Source of the DNA: Hyphomicrobium_A sp963776675
Lineage (GTDB): Bacteria > Pseudomonadota > Alphaproteobacteria > Rhizobiales > Hyphomicrobiaceae
NCBI GenBank assembly: GCA_963776675.1
Contig: CAVZNR010000060.1
Coordinates: 1-64,000, forward strand
DNA length: 64,000 nt
Direction of reading: 5' to 3'
The translations under genes and the position numbers were made by a program. This document shows positions 38,200-46,911 of this stretch, one piece after another. Position 1 is the stretch's first letter. The number at the start of each line of letters is the position of its first letter. The notes under the pieces are model-generated. The model was not told where the DNA came from, searched no databases, and saw only the letters and a list, made by a program, of their open reading frames with translations.

Positions 38200-40092
38200 T
38201 TATTCGGTCTGAGCCCCGACGGCGCGATTGTACATGTCCTGATTGATGTGCGCGCCGAGCTGAGCCTGCAGGGCGATGACATACTCGCTCAGCGCCTCGT
38301 CGGTCAGCTGGTTTTTGAGCTCCTTGGAAATCTTCTCGCGCTGCTCCTTGGTCGGCTCCGGCGCGGGCGTGATCTCGGTCACCTTGAACACCGAGCGCGA
38401 CTTGCCGTTGGTGGTGGGCGCCGAGGCCGCCTTGCCCTTGGTCATCGTGAAGGCCCGGGTGACGGCTTGCTTCGACAGGCCTTGCGGCTCGGTCATACGC
38501 GTGAACGGCGGCGTGGTATCGAGCTTGGCGTCGGCCTCCTTGGCGAGAGCCTCCATGGACTCACCCTTGTCGGCCCGCTCGGCCAGCTTGGTGGCGAGCT
38601 CGGAGACAAGCCTGTTGCGCTCTTGGGTGATCGCCAGCTTCTTGACGTCCTCTTTCACGTCGGCGAAGGGCTTTTGTTTCTTCTCGGTGACGCCGAGAAC
38701 GTCGACCCAAGCATAGCCGCCACCGCGCAGCTCGACGCCCTCGTTCTCCAAGCCGACCTCGCTGTCGAACGCAGCCCGGATGATGCTGAGTGCGTCGGGC
38801 AGGTTCATCGCGGGCTTGTTGTCGGGCGTTTTGTTGAAGCGGTCTGTCGCCTCGATTTCCCGGTAGTCGAGCTTGAGCTGGTCGGCGATCTCCTTGAGAG
38901 GCTTGCCGGCCGCGCGCTGGTCCTCCACCAGATCGAGCTGGCCCTGCAGCTCCTTCTGCGCCTTCGTGGTGGCGATCTTGTCGCGCACCTGGTCCTTGAC
39001 GTCGGCCAGGGTACGATTGACGGCGGGCACGATATCGCTGACCCGCACCAGCACGGTGGCGAAGCGCCCCTCGACCACGTCGGAGACCTTGCCCTTTTCC
39101 AGACTGAAGGCGACGTCGGCGACCTTCGGATCGATGAGCTGCGACTTGCGGATCAGGCCGAGGTCGATGTCGGCGTCCTTGGCGCCGGCGTCTTTGGCGA
39201 TCTCGCCGAAGGTCTTGCCGCCGTCCAGGGCGGTTTTGGCCGCTTGCGCTGCCGCCATGTCCTTGAAGGCGATCTGCTGAATGCGCCGCCGCTCCGGCGT
39301 GTTGTAGGAATCCTTGCTGTCCTCGTAGCTCGCGGCAATCTCGGGCTCGGTGACGTCCATCTTGCCCTTGAGTGAATCGATGGACAGCACCAGCACCGCC
39401 AGCTTGCGGAACTCCGGCGACGTGAACTGGCTCTTGTTGGAGTCGTACGTCGACTTGAGCTTGGCCTCGTCCGGCTCGGGCACGGTCACGGCCTTGTCCT
39501 CATCGATCGTGAAGAACTCCGCCACGCGCTTTTCCTCGCGCCAGGCGTTGAGGAGGTCGATCATCTCCTCGGGAACGGCAATGGAGTTGACCAGCGCCGC
39601 GGTGAGCTGCTCGCGCAGCTCGTCGCGCCGGCGCAGCCTCAGGAAGCCGCGCTCCGAGAGGCCCATCTGGCTCAGCACGTTCTCGAATTTTAGCTTTGAG
39701 AACTTGTCGTCGGGTCCTTTGAACGCCGGATCGTCCTTGACCTCTTCGATCAGCGATTTGTCGGACAGCGACAGGTCGAGATTGGAGGCGTGCTGCTCGA
39801 CGGCGGCCCAGGCCATGAGCTGCGCCAGAACGCGATTGTCGAGCCCGGCGGCGCGCGCATCCTCCATCGTCAGGTGACGGCCGGATTGGCGCGAGATGAG
39901 CTGGAGCTCGTTCTGCAGCTGGCGCTGGAAATCCGTCACTTGGATTTCCTGCGAGCCGACCTTGGCGAGTGAGCCGCGGCCGAAATTGGTGAAGACGTCG
40001 GCGACGCCCCAGATGGCGAAGCTCGCCACCAGAATCGCAAACAAAATCTTGGCTACCCATCCGGTGGAGCCACGTCGTAGGGCGTCGAGCAT
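38200..40092 (-). CDS. ppiD: PpiD-type membrane-anchored peptidyl-prolyl isomerase
   Basis: A 630-residue periplasmic chaperone. Residues about 12-33 (VAKILFAILVASFAIWGVAD) form an N-terminal membrane anchor, followed by a SurA-like N-domain (residues 35-200) and a parvulin PPIase-like domain around LDGGKTFGEIAKDAGAKDAD and LGLIRKSQLIDPKVADVAFS. The C-terminal part is helical. It would assist folding of exported and outer-membrane proteins at the Sec exit. Start ATG 40092 places the anchor at the N-terminus. Divergent from tpiA. Confidence 0.9.
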   Translation of the reverse strand: MLDALRRGSTGWVAKILFAILVASFAIWGVADVFTNFGRGSLAKVGSQEIQVTDFQRQLQNELQLISRQSGRHLTMEDARAAGLDNRVLAQLMAWAAVEQHASNLDLSLSDKSLIEEVKDDPAFKGPDDKFSKLKFENVLSQMGLSERGFLRLRRRDELREQLTAALVNSIAVPEEMIDLLNAWREEKRVAEFFTIDEDKAVTVPEPDEAKLKSTYDSNKSQFTSPEFRKLAVLVLSIDSLKGKMDVTEPEIAASYEDSKDSYNTPERRRIQQIAFKDMAAAQAAKTALDGGKTFGEIAKDAGAKDADIDLGLIRKSQLIDPKVADVAFSLEKGKVSDVVEGRFATVLVRVSDIVPAVNRTLADVKDQVRDKIATTKAQKELQGQLDLVEDQRAAGKPLKEIADQLKLDYREIEATDRFNKTPDNKPAMNLPDALSIIRAAFDSEVGLENEGVELRGGGYAWVDVLGVTEKKQKPFADVKEDVKKLAITQERNRLVSELATKLAERADKGESMEALAKEADAKLDTTPPFTRMTEPQGLSKQAVTRAFTMTKGKAASAPTTNGKSRSVFKVTEITPAPEPTKEQREKISKELKNQLTDEALSEYVIALQAQLGAHINQDMYNRAVGAQTE

Positions 40093-40325
40093 GGAGACTT
40101 CATTCCGTTCGTTAGGCGGCGTCCATAGGACGGCGGACCATGAAAGTGGCGGGTCCGGCACGTCGCGGGAAGGCGTGCGGGATTCCTGCGGGTGACGCAG
40201 GGTGTCGGCATGATATGAAGCGCAGCCGGTTCGTTAATGCAAGGGTTGGCGCACTCGGAGGCCCGGGTGGGGTCCATCCGAAGCTTAACGGGCCCGATGC
40301 CATTGACCGCCTCAAGGGAGGGCCC

Positions 40326-41099
40326 ATGACCGAGGCAGGCCGCACCATCCGACCGCTGATCGCAGGAAACTGGAAAATGAACGGCCTGAGGGCCCAGCTG
40401 GCAGAGGCCCTGCGCGTGCGCGACGCCGTCTCCGCGCCGGCGCCGGACCCCAAGACCGACGTCATGATTTGCCCGCCGGCCACGCTGGTTGCGCCGCTCG
40501 CCGACGCCGCCAAGGGCTCCCGGCTCCAGGTTGGCGCGCAGAACTGCCACTCAGAGGTCAGCGGGGCCTTCACCGGCGATATTTCCGCGGAAATGCTCAA
40601 GGATGCCGGCGCCGTCGCCGTCATCGTCGGACATTCGGAGCGCCGGGCCATGCACGGCGAGCGTGACCGCGATGTGCGCCGCAAGGTGGATGCGGTTCAC
40701 CGCGCCGGACTGACGGCCATCGTGTGCGTCGGCGAGACGGGCGGGGAGCGCGCCGCCGGCCTTACTCTGGAGGTGGTGCGCCGCCAGTTGGCAGGCTCAT
40801 TGCCCGATGTCGCGCTCGCAGCCGGCACCGTCGTCGCTTACGAGCCGGTATGGGCGATCGGCAGCGGGATGACGCCGAGCGCGGCCGATGTGGCCGAGGT
40901 GCACGCGGCGATGCGCGAGACGCTGCAGGCGCGCTTCGGTGCCGAGGGCGGCGCCATGCGCATTCTCTACGGCGGCTCGGTCAAGCCCTCGAACGCCCGC
41001 GAGATTCTGGGCGTTCCCAATGTGAACGGTGCTCTCGTCGGCGGCGCCAGTCTCAAGGCTGATGATTTTTTGGCAATAGTCGCGGCGTATCTGCAATGA
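40326..41099 (+). CDS. tpiA: Triosephosphate isomerase
   Basis: Interconverts dihydroxyacetone phosphate and glyceraldehyde 3-phosphate. 257 residues; N-terminal LIAGNWKMNGL with the catalytic lysine, VIVGHSERRAMHGE with the catalytic histidine, AYEPVWAIGSG with the catalytic glutamate and phosphate-loop LYGGSVKPSNA. The strong AAGGGAGG upstream of ATG 40326 fixes the start despite an open frame back to 40140. Confidence 0.97.
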   Translation: MTEAGRTIRPLIAGNWKMNGLRAQLAEALRVRDAVSAPAPDPKTDVMICPPATLVAPLADAAKGSRLQVGAQNCHSEVSGAFTGDISAEMLKDAGAVAVIVGHSERRAMHGERDRDVRRKVDAVHRAGLTAIVCVGETGGERAAGLTLEVVRRQLAGSLPDVALAAGTVVAYEPVWAIGSGMTPSAADVAEVHAAMRETLQARFGAEGGAMRILYGGSVKPSNAREILGVPNVNGALVGGASLKADDFLAIVAAYLQ

Positions 41100-41187
41100 C
41101 GTGTTGTTGCGGGGTCGGAATCACGCCAAGTGATGATATTGTTGCTGCCGACTGAGGATCGGTGGCGATTCTTGGAAGGTGGGAGCC

Positions 41188-41827
41188 ATGAGACGGTCGC
41201 GGATCGCTTGGGGGCTGGTGTTTCTCGCCGTGGGGTCGACGGCCGCATGGGCGGAAAAGCTCGACAAGAGTGAGTGCAATATCCTCAAGGCGGAGCTCGC
41301 CGGTCTGGTTGCGCTCGGCGCGCGCGAGAACATGGAGCAGGGTCCGCAGTGGGCCCAGGCCAACCTCCCGAATAAAAAGCTTCAGGACATTCTCCGTCTG
41401 ATCGAGGTCGAGGATCAGTTGGAATTCCGCTGCGGCATGACCCACAGCCGGGTTGCCGCCACGGTCGCCGCCGAAGCTCGACAAGGCCGTGGTCCCGGAG
41501 CCTGAGAAAAAGCCCCAGATCCAGAGCAAGAGCGGCACCACGAAGTCCATCCCGGCCAAGGTCGGGACCGCCAAGCCACTCGCCGACGTGGTGAAAACCG
41601 TGGCGAGGACGCCGGCAGCCCAGCAGCCGACAGCCAAGAAAACGGCTCCCCCGAAGACGACGGCTGCTGTTGGGGCCCCGGCAGCGAAGCCGGCCTCCGA
41701 GACCACCGCCGCCGCAGCACCCCCGGCGGCACCTGTGAAATCCACCCGCCGCGAGAGCAGCGCCGCCTACGTTTCGCCCGGCGAGGTCAATCCGTTTTTC
41801 GTCACGCGCTACGGCGACACGGACTGA
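41188..41827 (+). pseudogene. Secreted protein with Pro/Ala/Lys-rich tail, split by a frameshift
   Basis: The first half (ATG 41188, GGGAG upstream) has a signal peptide (WGLVFLAVGSTAAWA) and a helical domain with ENMEQGPQWAQANLPNKKLQ and LIEVEDQLEFRCG. This frame then runs into an implausible tail and stops at 41505. The next frame (from TTG 41453) carries PPKLDKAVVPEPEKKPQIQS, then a Lys/Pro/Ala-rich tail ending FFVTRYGDTD. Similar proteins in relatives combine both parts. Removing one G of GGG at 41450-41452 joins them into 212 residues. Function unknown. If the frameshift is real, only the 105-residue N-terminal product remains. Confidence 0.6.
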
Positions 41828-41914
41828 AAACGCCTGATTTGGCTGGCACTAGCCTCATTCCGACTTCTGGTATAGAACCCCCTCAAAACGCCTCTTGAGG
41901 GAGCCCTCACACCC

Positions 41915-42301
41915 ATGGCTACTGCTCTCCTAGTTCTTCATCTGATGGTCGCCACGGCGCTGGTCGGCGTCGTGCTGCTGCAGCGGTCGGAAGGTGGCGC
42001 GCTCGGCATCGGCGGCGGGGGCGGTGGCGGCGGATTTCTTACCGGCCGCGGTACGGCCAATCTCCTGACGCGCACCACGGCGGCGCTGGCTGCGGCCTTT
42101 TTCGCGACCAGCATCTTGCTGACGCTCGTGGCGCAGCAAAGCGCGCCGAAGACGTCGATCATCAATTCGACGTCGCCCTCGAGCACCGCGCCGGCCTCGA
42201 CCGAGGAGAAGTCGGGCGAGACCCCTGCGGCTCCAGCAGAGAGTGGCCGCGGCGGTATTCTCGACAAGCTGAACGAGCCGTCGGTCCCGCAGTCGCGCTA
42301 G
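41915..42301 (+). CDS. secG: Preprotein translocase subunit SecG
   Basis: Small SecYEG partner, 128 residues with two membrane helices (LLVLHLMVATALVGVVLLQR and TTAALAAAFFATSILLTLVA) joined by the conserved loop containing FLTGRGTANLLTR. The loop carries eight consecutive glycines. The C-terminal 55 residues are a Ser/Pro/Glu-rich extension, common in alphaproteobacterial SecG. Standard tpiA-secG-pyrG order. A small CCCTCAA/TTGAGGG hairpin (41880-41901) lies just upstream of the ATG. Confidence 0.95.
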   Translation: MATALLVLHLMVATALVGVVLLQRSEGGALGIGGGGGGGGFLTGRGTANLLTRTTAALAAAFFATSILLTLVAQQSAPKTSIINSTSPSSTAPASTEEKSGETPAAPAESGRGGILDKLNEPSVPQSR

Positions 42302-42459
42302 TCGGCCTGCGCCCGCGCTGATCTGTCCGCGCCGGAGTGCACGGGACTGTGGGCTGTGGCCGTCGCGCACCTTGGCTCCGGCGTCTTTCACGCTAGGCTC
42401 TATCCTTCATGGCCCGGCAGCCTCACGGGCTCGTCGCGACGCTCGCATTGGGGGACGGA

Positions 42460-42987
42460 ATGAGACGCAGGATCGGCCCGAGCCTCATTGCTCTGGCTAT
42501 GAGTGCTGCGGGTTTTAGCGGCTGCTCGGGGCTGACGGGGCTATCGGACCCGGTCGCTACCTACGGTCCATCCAACATTTTGTCGCCCACGGGCTACTCC
42601 CAGACCCAGATCGACCAGACCCACTTCAAGGTGACGGGGACCGGCACCGAATCGACTCCGAAGGAGCGCGTGGAAAAAATCGCGCGCGCCCGCGCCGCGC
42701 AGATCGGCGTGGATGAAAAGTTCAAGTACTTCAAGGTTGCCGGCATGCAGCACGGCTTCAACTGCTCGCAGCGCCAGGAGGGCTACAAGAGCGGGGACGT
42801 GCCCGCGGCCAGCCGGCCGACGGTGGCCCTGGATGTCGTCTATTCCAAAGAGCCGACCGATCCGACGTTCACCGGCTCGGCCGAGGCCTACGAGGCGCTG
42901 ACCGCCGAGCTTGCCAACGAGGTGGTAAGCCCGGAGGCGAAGGCCACGGCCATCCAGGAGACGCGCGCAGGTTGCGGGCGCGGATGA
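42460..42987 (+). CDS. CC0125/CC1285-type putative lipoprotein
   Basis: 175 residues with a lipoprotein-like signal (GPSLIALAMSAAGFSGC); the cysteine context FSGC is a loose lipobox. The mature domain has GYSQTQIDQTHFKVTGTGTE and the helix VEKIARARAAQIGVDEKFKY, followed by FKVAG, resembling the CC0125/CC1285 family of Caulobacter, whose function is unknown. ATG at 42460 places the signal correctly; an upstream GTG/ATG frame to 42409 is less likely. Sits between secG and pyrG. Confidence 0.7.
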   Translation: MRRRIGPSLIALAMSAAGFSGCSGLTGLSDPVATYGPSNILSPTGYSQTQIDQTHFKVTGTGTESTPKERVEKIARARAAQIGVDEKFKYFKVAGMQHGFNCSQRQEGYKSGDVPAASRPTVALDVVYSKEPTDPTFTGSAEAYEALTAELANEVVSPEAKATAIQETRAGCGRG

Positions 42988-43103
42988 AAGGGTTCCGTTT
43001 CGACGTGCTAATTTCCTGCAAGTTCACGGTTTTTCCAGGCGGCGGGGATGAGGCGATAAAGACGCTTCGAATCGCGCCCCTGTTCGTGTAAGCCTCAAAG
43101 CCC

Positions 43104-44733
43104 ATGCAGCGGTACATCTTCATTACCGGCGGCGTGGTGTCCTCCCTCGGCAAAGGCTTAGCCTCCGCCGCGCTCGGCGCACTCCTCCAGGCGCGGGGCT
43201 ATACGGTCCGGCTGCGCAAGCTCGATCCCTACCTGAATGTCGATCCCGGGACGATGAGCCCCTACCAGCACGGTGAGGTGTTCGTCACCGACGACGGGGC
43301 GGAGACGGATCTCGACTTGGGGCACTACGAGCGCTTCACCGGCGTGCCGGCGCGCAAGTCGGACAACGTCACCACCGGCCGCATCTACCAGGACATCCTC
43401 GCCAAGGAGCGGCGCGGCGCCTATCTCGGTGCCACCGTGCAGGTCATCCCGCACGTCACCGATGCCATCAAGGCGTTCGTGACGGCCGGCAACGAGGACG
43501 TCGACTTCGTGCTGGTCGAGATTGGCGGCACTGTCGGCGACATCGAGGGCCTGCCGTTTTTCGAGGCGATTCGCCAGCTCGGCAACGAGATGCCGATGGG
43601 CTCCTCGATCTTCATTCACCTGACACTGGTGCCGTACATTCCCTCCGCCGGCGAGCTCAAGACCAAGCCGACGCAGCACTCGGTGAAGGAGCTGCGCTCG
43701 ATCGGTATCCAGCCCAACATTCTGTTGTGTCGCACCGACCGGCAGGTCCCGGCGGCGGAGCGGCGCAAGATCGCGCTGTTCTGCAACGTGCGCGAGGAGG
43801 CGGTGATCCAGGCGCTCGACGTGCCCTCCATCTATGAGGTGCCGCTCGCCTATCACCGCGAAGGTCTCGACGAGCAGGTGCTGCGCGCGTTTTCCATCAA
43901 GGGCGCCCCCAAGCCGGATCTGTCGCGCTGGGAGAGCATCACGCACGCCATCGCCACGCCCGAGGGCGAGGTGACGATCGCCATCGTCGGCAAGTACACG
44001 GGCCTGAAGGACGCCTACAAGTCGCTGATGGAGGCGCTGGTGCACGGCGGCATCGCCAACCGCGTCAAGGTCAACCTGGAGTGGATCGAGTCGGAGATCT
44101 TCGAGCGCGAGGATCCCGCACCCTACCTCGAAGGCGTCAACGGCATTCTGGTGCCGGGCGGCTTCGGCGAGCGCGGCTCGGAAGGCAAGATCCTCGCCGC
44201 CAAGTTCGCGCGCGAGCGCAACGTTCCCTATTTCGGCATCTGCTTCGGCATGCAGATGGCCTGCCTCGAAGCCGCACGCAATCTGGTCGGCATCGGGGAG
44301 GCGAACTCGACCGAGTTCGGCGCCACGCCCGAGCCGGTCATTGGCCTCATGACCGAGTGGATGCGCGGCAACGAGTTGGAGCAGCGCCGCCAGGGCGGCG
44401 ATCTGGGCGGCACCATGCGTCTGGGCGCCTTTGCCGCCACGCTGGTCGAAGGCAGCAAGATCGCCGGCATCTATGGCGGCACCCAGGTGTCCGAGCGCCA
44501 TCGCCACCGCTACGAGGTCAACACCAAGTACCGCGCGCCGCTGGAAGGTGCCGGGCTTGCTCTTCTCCGGGCTATCGCCCGACGGGCTGTTGCCGGAGAC
44601 GGTCGAGTACCCGAACCACCCCTGGTTCATCGGCGTTCAGTATCACCCGGAGCTCAAGAGCCGCCCCTTCGAGCCGCATCCGCTGTTCGCTTCCTTCATC
44701 GCTGCGGCGGTCGAGCAGAGCCGTCTCGTGTAG
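43104..44733 (+). CDS. pyrG: CTP synthase, with an apparent frameshift near the 3' end
   Basis: Makes CTP from UTP using glutamine. Synthetase domain from YIFITGGVVSSLGKGLASAA; the amidotransferase domain has nucleophile C380 in GICFGMQMACLEAARNL. The original frame diverges after residue 484 into an implausible tail stopping at 44804, while the true C-terminus (LLFSGLSPDGLLPETVEYP, then GVQYHPELKSRPFEPHPLFA) is in the +1 frame and ends at 44733. Deleting one G of GGG (44553-44555) restores a 542-residue protein with the His/Glu pair (H514, E516). pyrG is normally essential, so sequencing error is the likeliest cause. Confidence 0.9.
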
Positions 44734-44749
44734 CTGCGTGCACAACGAT

Positions 44750-44776
44750 GCAGTGCAATCGTCTCGGTTGCACTGC
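44750..44776. other. Perfect 9-bp inverted repeat after pyrG
   Basis: GCAGTGCAA (44750-44758) and TTGCACTGC (44768-44776), loop TCGTCTCGG. No T-run follows, so termination is uncertain. It sits 17 bases past the true pyrG stop, and may protect the 3' end or be part of the glnK control region. Confidence 0.4.
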
Positions 44777-44805
44777 GGTCGCGATCTCGTTTGCCCGCCA
44801 TTGAT

Positions 44806-44822
44806 TGCACGATAAATGGGCA
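44806..44822. promoter_or_regulatory. Candidate NtrC enhancer site for glnK
   Basis: TGCAC-GATAAAT-GGGCA is a 17-base near match to the NtrC site TGCAC-N7-GTGCA, with one core mismatch. It is about 100 bases upstream of the sigma-54-like promoter, a normal enhancer distance. Confidence 0.45.
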
Positions 44823-44920
44823 CCTTTGCCGGGCTTTTGTCGGGCGCGCATGCCGCTCTGACCGGGCGGCATAACACTTAGCGCCTGCATTTCATGAGCT
44901 TATCCGGTCACACGGCAGAC

Positions 44921-44936
44921 TGGCACGGGACTTGAT
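44921..44936 (+). promoter_or_regulatory. Candidate sigma-54 promoter of the PII gene
   Basis: TGGCACG-GGAC-TTGAT matches the sigma-54 consensus TGGCACG-N4-TTGCA with correct spacing; the -12 dinucleotide is GA instead of GC. Transcription would start near 44948, about 80 bases before the PII start codon. Confidence 0.5.
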
Positions 44937-45027
44937 TGCATCATGCGGTATTAACCATACGCCGGCTGAAAAAGACCGGCGATGGTCCACCGCAACGGAC
45001 TAGGGACAACACAAGGAGATGCTCCCC

Positions 45028-45366
45028 ATGAAACTGATCACTGCAATCATCAAGCCCTTCAAGCTGGACGAAGTGCGCGGAGCCCTGACGCAGCTTGGCG
45101 TCAACGGCATGACGGTCACCGAGGTCAAGGGTTTCGGTCGCCAGAAGGGCCACACCGAGGTCTATCGCGGTGCCGAGTACACCGTGAACCTGCTGCCCAA
45201 GGTCAAGATCGAGGTCGCCGTGGCCGGCGGTCAGGCCGAAGCGGTCGTGGCGGCCATCCGCCAGGCGGCCAACACGGGCTCCATCGGCGACGGCAAGATC
45301 TTCGTCTCTCCGATCGAGCAGATGATGCGCATCCGCACCGGCGAGACCGCCGACGCGGCGCTCTAA
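45028..45366 (+). CDS. glnK: Nitrogen regulatory protein P-II
   Basis: A 112-residue trimeric signal protein reading 2-oxoglutarate, ATP/ADP and glutamine status. MKLITAIIKPFKLDEVRGAL is the standard N-terminus; the T-loop GHTEVYRGAEYTVNLLPK carries the uridylylatable Y51; the B-loop and C-terminus (GDGKIFVSPIEQMMRIRTGE) are intact. AAGGAG at 45013-45018 fits ATG 45028 (an ATG at 45019 is also in frame). No amtB or glnA follows, so GlnB versus GlnK is uncertain; the candidate NtrC/sigma-54 sites favour GlnK. Confidence 0.93.
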   Translation: MKLITAIIKPFKLDEVRGALTQLGVNGMTVTEVKGFGRQKGHTEVYRGAEYTVNLLPKVKIEVAVAGGQAEAVVAAIRQAANTGSIGDGKIFVSPIEQMMRIRTGETADAAL

Positions 45367-45391
45367 CGGTCACGGTCAATCCGCGGCCCAT

Positions 45392-45442
45392 CCCGCCGGG
45401 ACCCTGCTCTGGGCGCATGCACCCAGTGCCGGTTCCGGCGGG
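45392..45442. other. Long imperfect hairpin downstream of the PII gene
   Basis: CCCGCCGGGACC (45392-45403) pairs with GGTTCCGGCGGG (45431-45442), and an inner CTGGG/CCCAG stem extends it. No T-run follows. In the 301-base gap 45367-45667 it is the only strong structure; it may be a transcript 3' end that protects or terminates the glnK mRNA with Rho. Confidence 0.4.
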
Positions 45443-45667
45443 CCAACTGTGGCCCCCTCGCCACATTCATAACCCCGCCTCCCGCGCTATGCTTGTGCGC
45501 GCCCGTATCCTGATCCCGGGAAACAAAAGGTAATGCTCCCGAATTGGGGGATAAAGGGCGTGCAGGGGACGTGACCGCAAGGGGCTTTCTAGGGGTGCGT
45601 TCCCTGAACGAGCCGCGGCGTCAGATCGCGGCACCAAGAGCTCAAGCGCTTCAGGGGAGCTGCAATC

Positions 45668-45919
45668 ATGGCTATGGAATCTCTTATCGTTCTACTCATC
45701 GTGGGCGCGATCGCCGGCTGGCTGGCTGGCGTCATCGTCAAAGGCTACGGCTTCGGCCTCATCGGCAACATCGTCGTCGGTATCGTCGGCGCCTTCATCG
45801 GCGGTTACTTGTTCCCAACCTATCTGGGAGTGGAAGGGATCGTCGGCGCCATCATCTCCGCCACGATCGGTGCGATCATTCTGCTCATCATCATCGGCTT
45901 GGCGCGGCGCGTCGCTTAA
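45668..45919 (+). CDS. GlsB/YeaQ/YmgE family membrane protein
   Basis: An 83-residue protein of three hydrophobic glycine-rich helices (LIVLLIVGAIAGWLAGVIVK, IGNIVVGIVGAFIGGYLF, and GAIISATIGAIILLIIIGL). The family, often called transglycosylase-associated, is linked to stress responses but has no proven enzymatic role. AGGGGAG upstream of ATG 45668. Followed by a strong terminator. Confidence 0.88.
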   Translation: MAMESLIVLLIVGAIAGWLAGVIVKGYGFGLIGNIVVGIVGAFIGGYLFPTYLGVEGIVGAIISATIGAIILLIIIGLARRVA

Positions 45920-45938
45920 CCACGCCGCTACGACGTCC

Positions 45939-45976
45939 ATGACCGCGCCCTGCCGGGCGCGGTCATTTGCGTTTTG
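45939..45976 (+). terminator. Intrinsic terminator of the GlsB-like gene
   Basis: ATGACCGCGCCC (45939-45950), loop TGCC, GGGCGCGGTCAT (45955-45966): a perfect 12-bp stem followed by TTGCGTTTTG. It isolates this gene from kdsA. Confidence 0.75.
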
Positions 45977-46003
45977 ACGCTCCCCGAATGGTATAAGGGC
46001 CCC

Positions 46004-46876
46004 ATGACCAAGCATGAATCCTTGAAGCCCAACGCGCGCGTTGCAATCGGCGCCGTCGAGGTCGCGAACGACGCGCCCATCGTCGTGTTCGCCGGCCCTT
46101 GCCAGCTGGAGAGCCGCGCGCACGCGCTCGAGATGGCAACGGCGCTCAAGGAGATTGCTGAGAAGCTCGGGCTCGGTCTCGTCTACAAGACGTCATTCGA
46201 CAAGGCGAACCGCACCTCGCTGTCGGGCAAGCGCGGCTTGGGACTTGAGGCGGCACTGCCGATACTCGCTGAGATCCGTGAGACCTTGGGCCTACCCGTG
46301 GTCACCGACGTGCACGAGGTGGCCCAATGCGCGGCCGTCGCGCCCGTCGCCGACGTTCTGCAGATCCCCGCCTTCTTGTGCCGGCAGACAGATCTGCTGG
46401 TGGCCGCCGCCAAGACCGGCCGCGTCATCAAGATCAAGAAAGGGCAGTTCCTTGCGCCCTGGGACATGAGGAATGTCGTCAACAAGGTGGTCGCCTCGGG
46501 CAACCCCAACGTGCTGCTGACCGAGCGGGGTGCCTCGTTCGGCTACAACACGCTGGTGGCCGACATGCGCGCGCTTCCGATCATGGCCGAGACCGGCTGT
46601 CCGGTCATTTTTGACGCGACCCACTCGGTGCAGCAGCCGGGCGGGCAGGGGACGAGCTCCGGCGGTGATCGCCGCTTCGTCCCGGTGCTGGCGCGGGCGG
46701 CGGTTGCGGTCGGCGTCGCCGGGCTTTTCATCGAGACCCATGAGAGCCCCGACACGGCTCCCTCGGACGGCCCCAACATGGTGCCGCTCAAGGACTTCGC
46801 GCCGCTCATGGCGGACCTGATGGCGATCGATCGACTGGTGAAGGCGCCCAAACCCGCGGACCAAAGCACGGGCTGA
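46004..46876 (+). CDS. kdsA: 3-deoxy-8-phosphooctulonate synthase (KDO-8-P synthase)
   Basis: Makes KDO 8-phosphate for the LPS inner core. 290 residues, TIM barrel: VVFAGPCQLESRAHALEMA, YKTSFDKANRTSLSGKRG, LPVVTDVHEVAQ, IKIKKGQFLAPWDMRNVV, and VIFDATHSVQQPGGQG. ATG at 46004 is preferred; an upstream in-frame start would add ten unrelated residues. Its usual neighbour eno is not present downstream. Confidence 0.96.
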   Translation: MTKHESLKPNARVAIGAVEVANDAPIVVFAGPCQLESRAHALEMATALKEIAEKLGLGLVYKTSFDKANRTSLSGKRGLGLEAALPILAEIRETLGLPVVTDVHEVAQCAAVAPVADVLQIPAFLCRQTDLLVAAAKTGRVIKIKKGQFLAPWDMRNVVNKVVASGNPNVLLTERGASFGYNTLVADMRALPIMAETGCPVIFDATHSVQQPGGQGTSSGGDRRFVPVLARAAVAVGVAGLFIETHESPDTAPSDGPNMVPLKDFAPLMADLMAIDRLVKAPKPADQSTG

Positions 46877-46911
46877 CGCCCGTGCTTCGAAGTCCCGCGC
46901 GGCGGCTCAGC

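Noticed and set aside
43158..44630. Minus-strand open frame of 490 codons opposite pyrG
   Set aside because: Shadow of a conserved gene with no independent support.
45967..45990. Promoter TTGCGT...TATAAG ahead of kdsA
   Set aside because: Weak -35 and overlap with the preceding terminator tail; the closer TTGACG is only 12 bases from TATAAG, so spacing is wrong.
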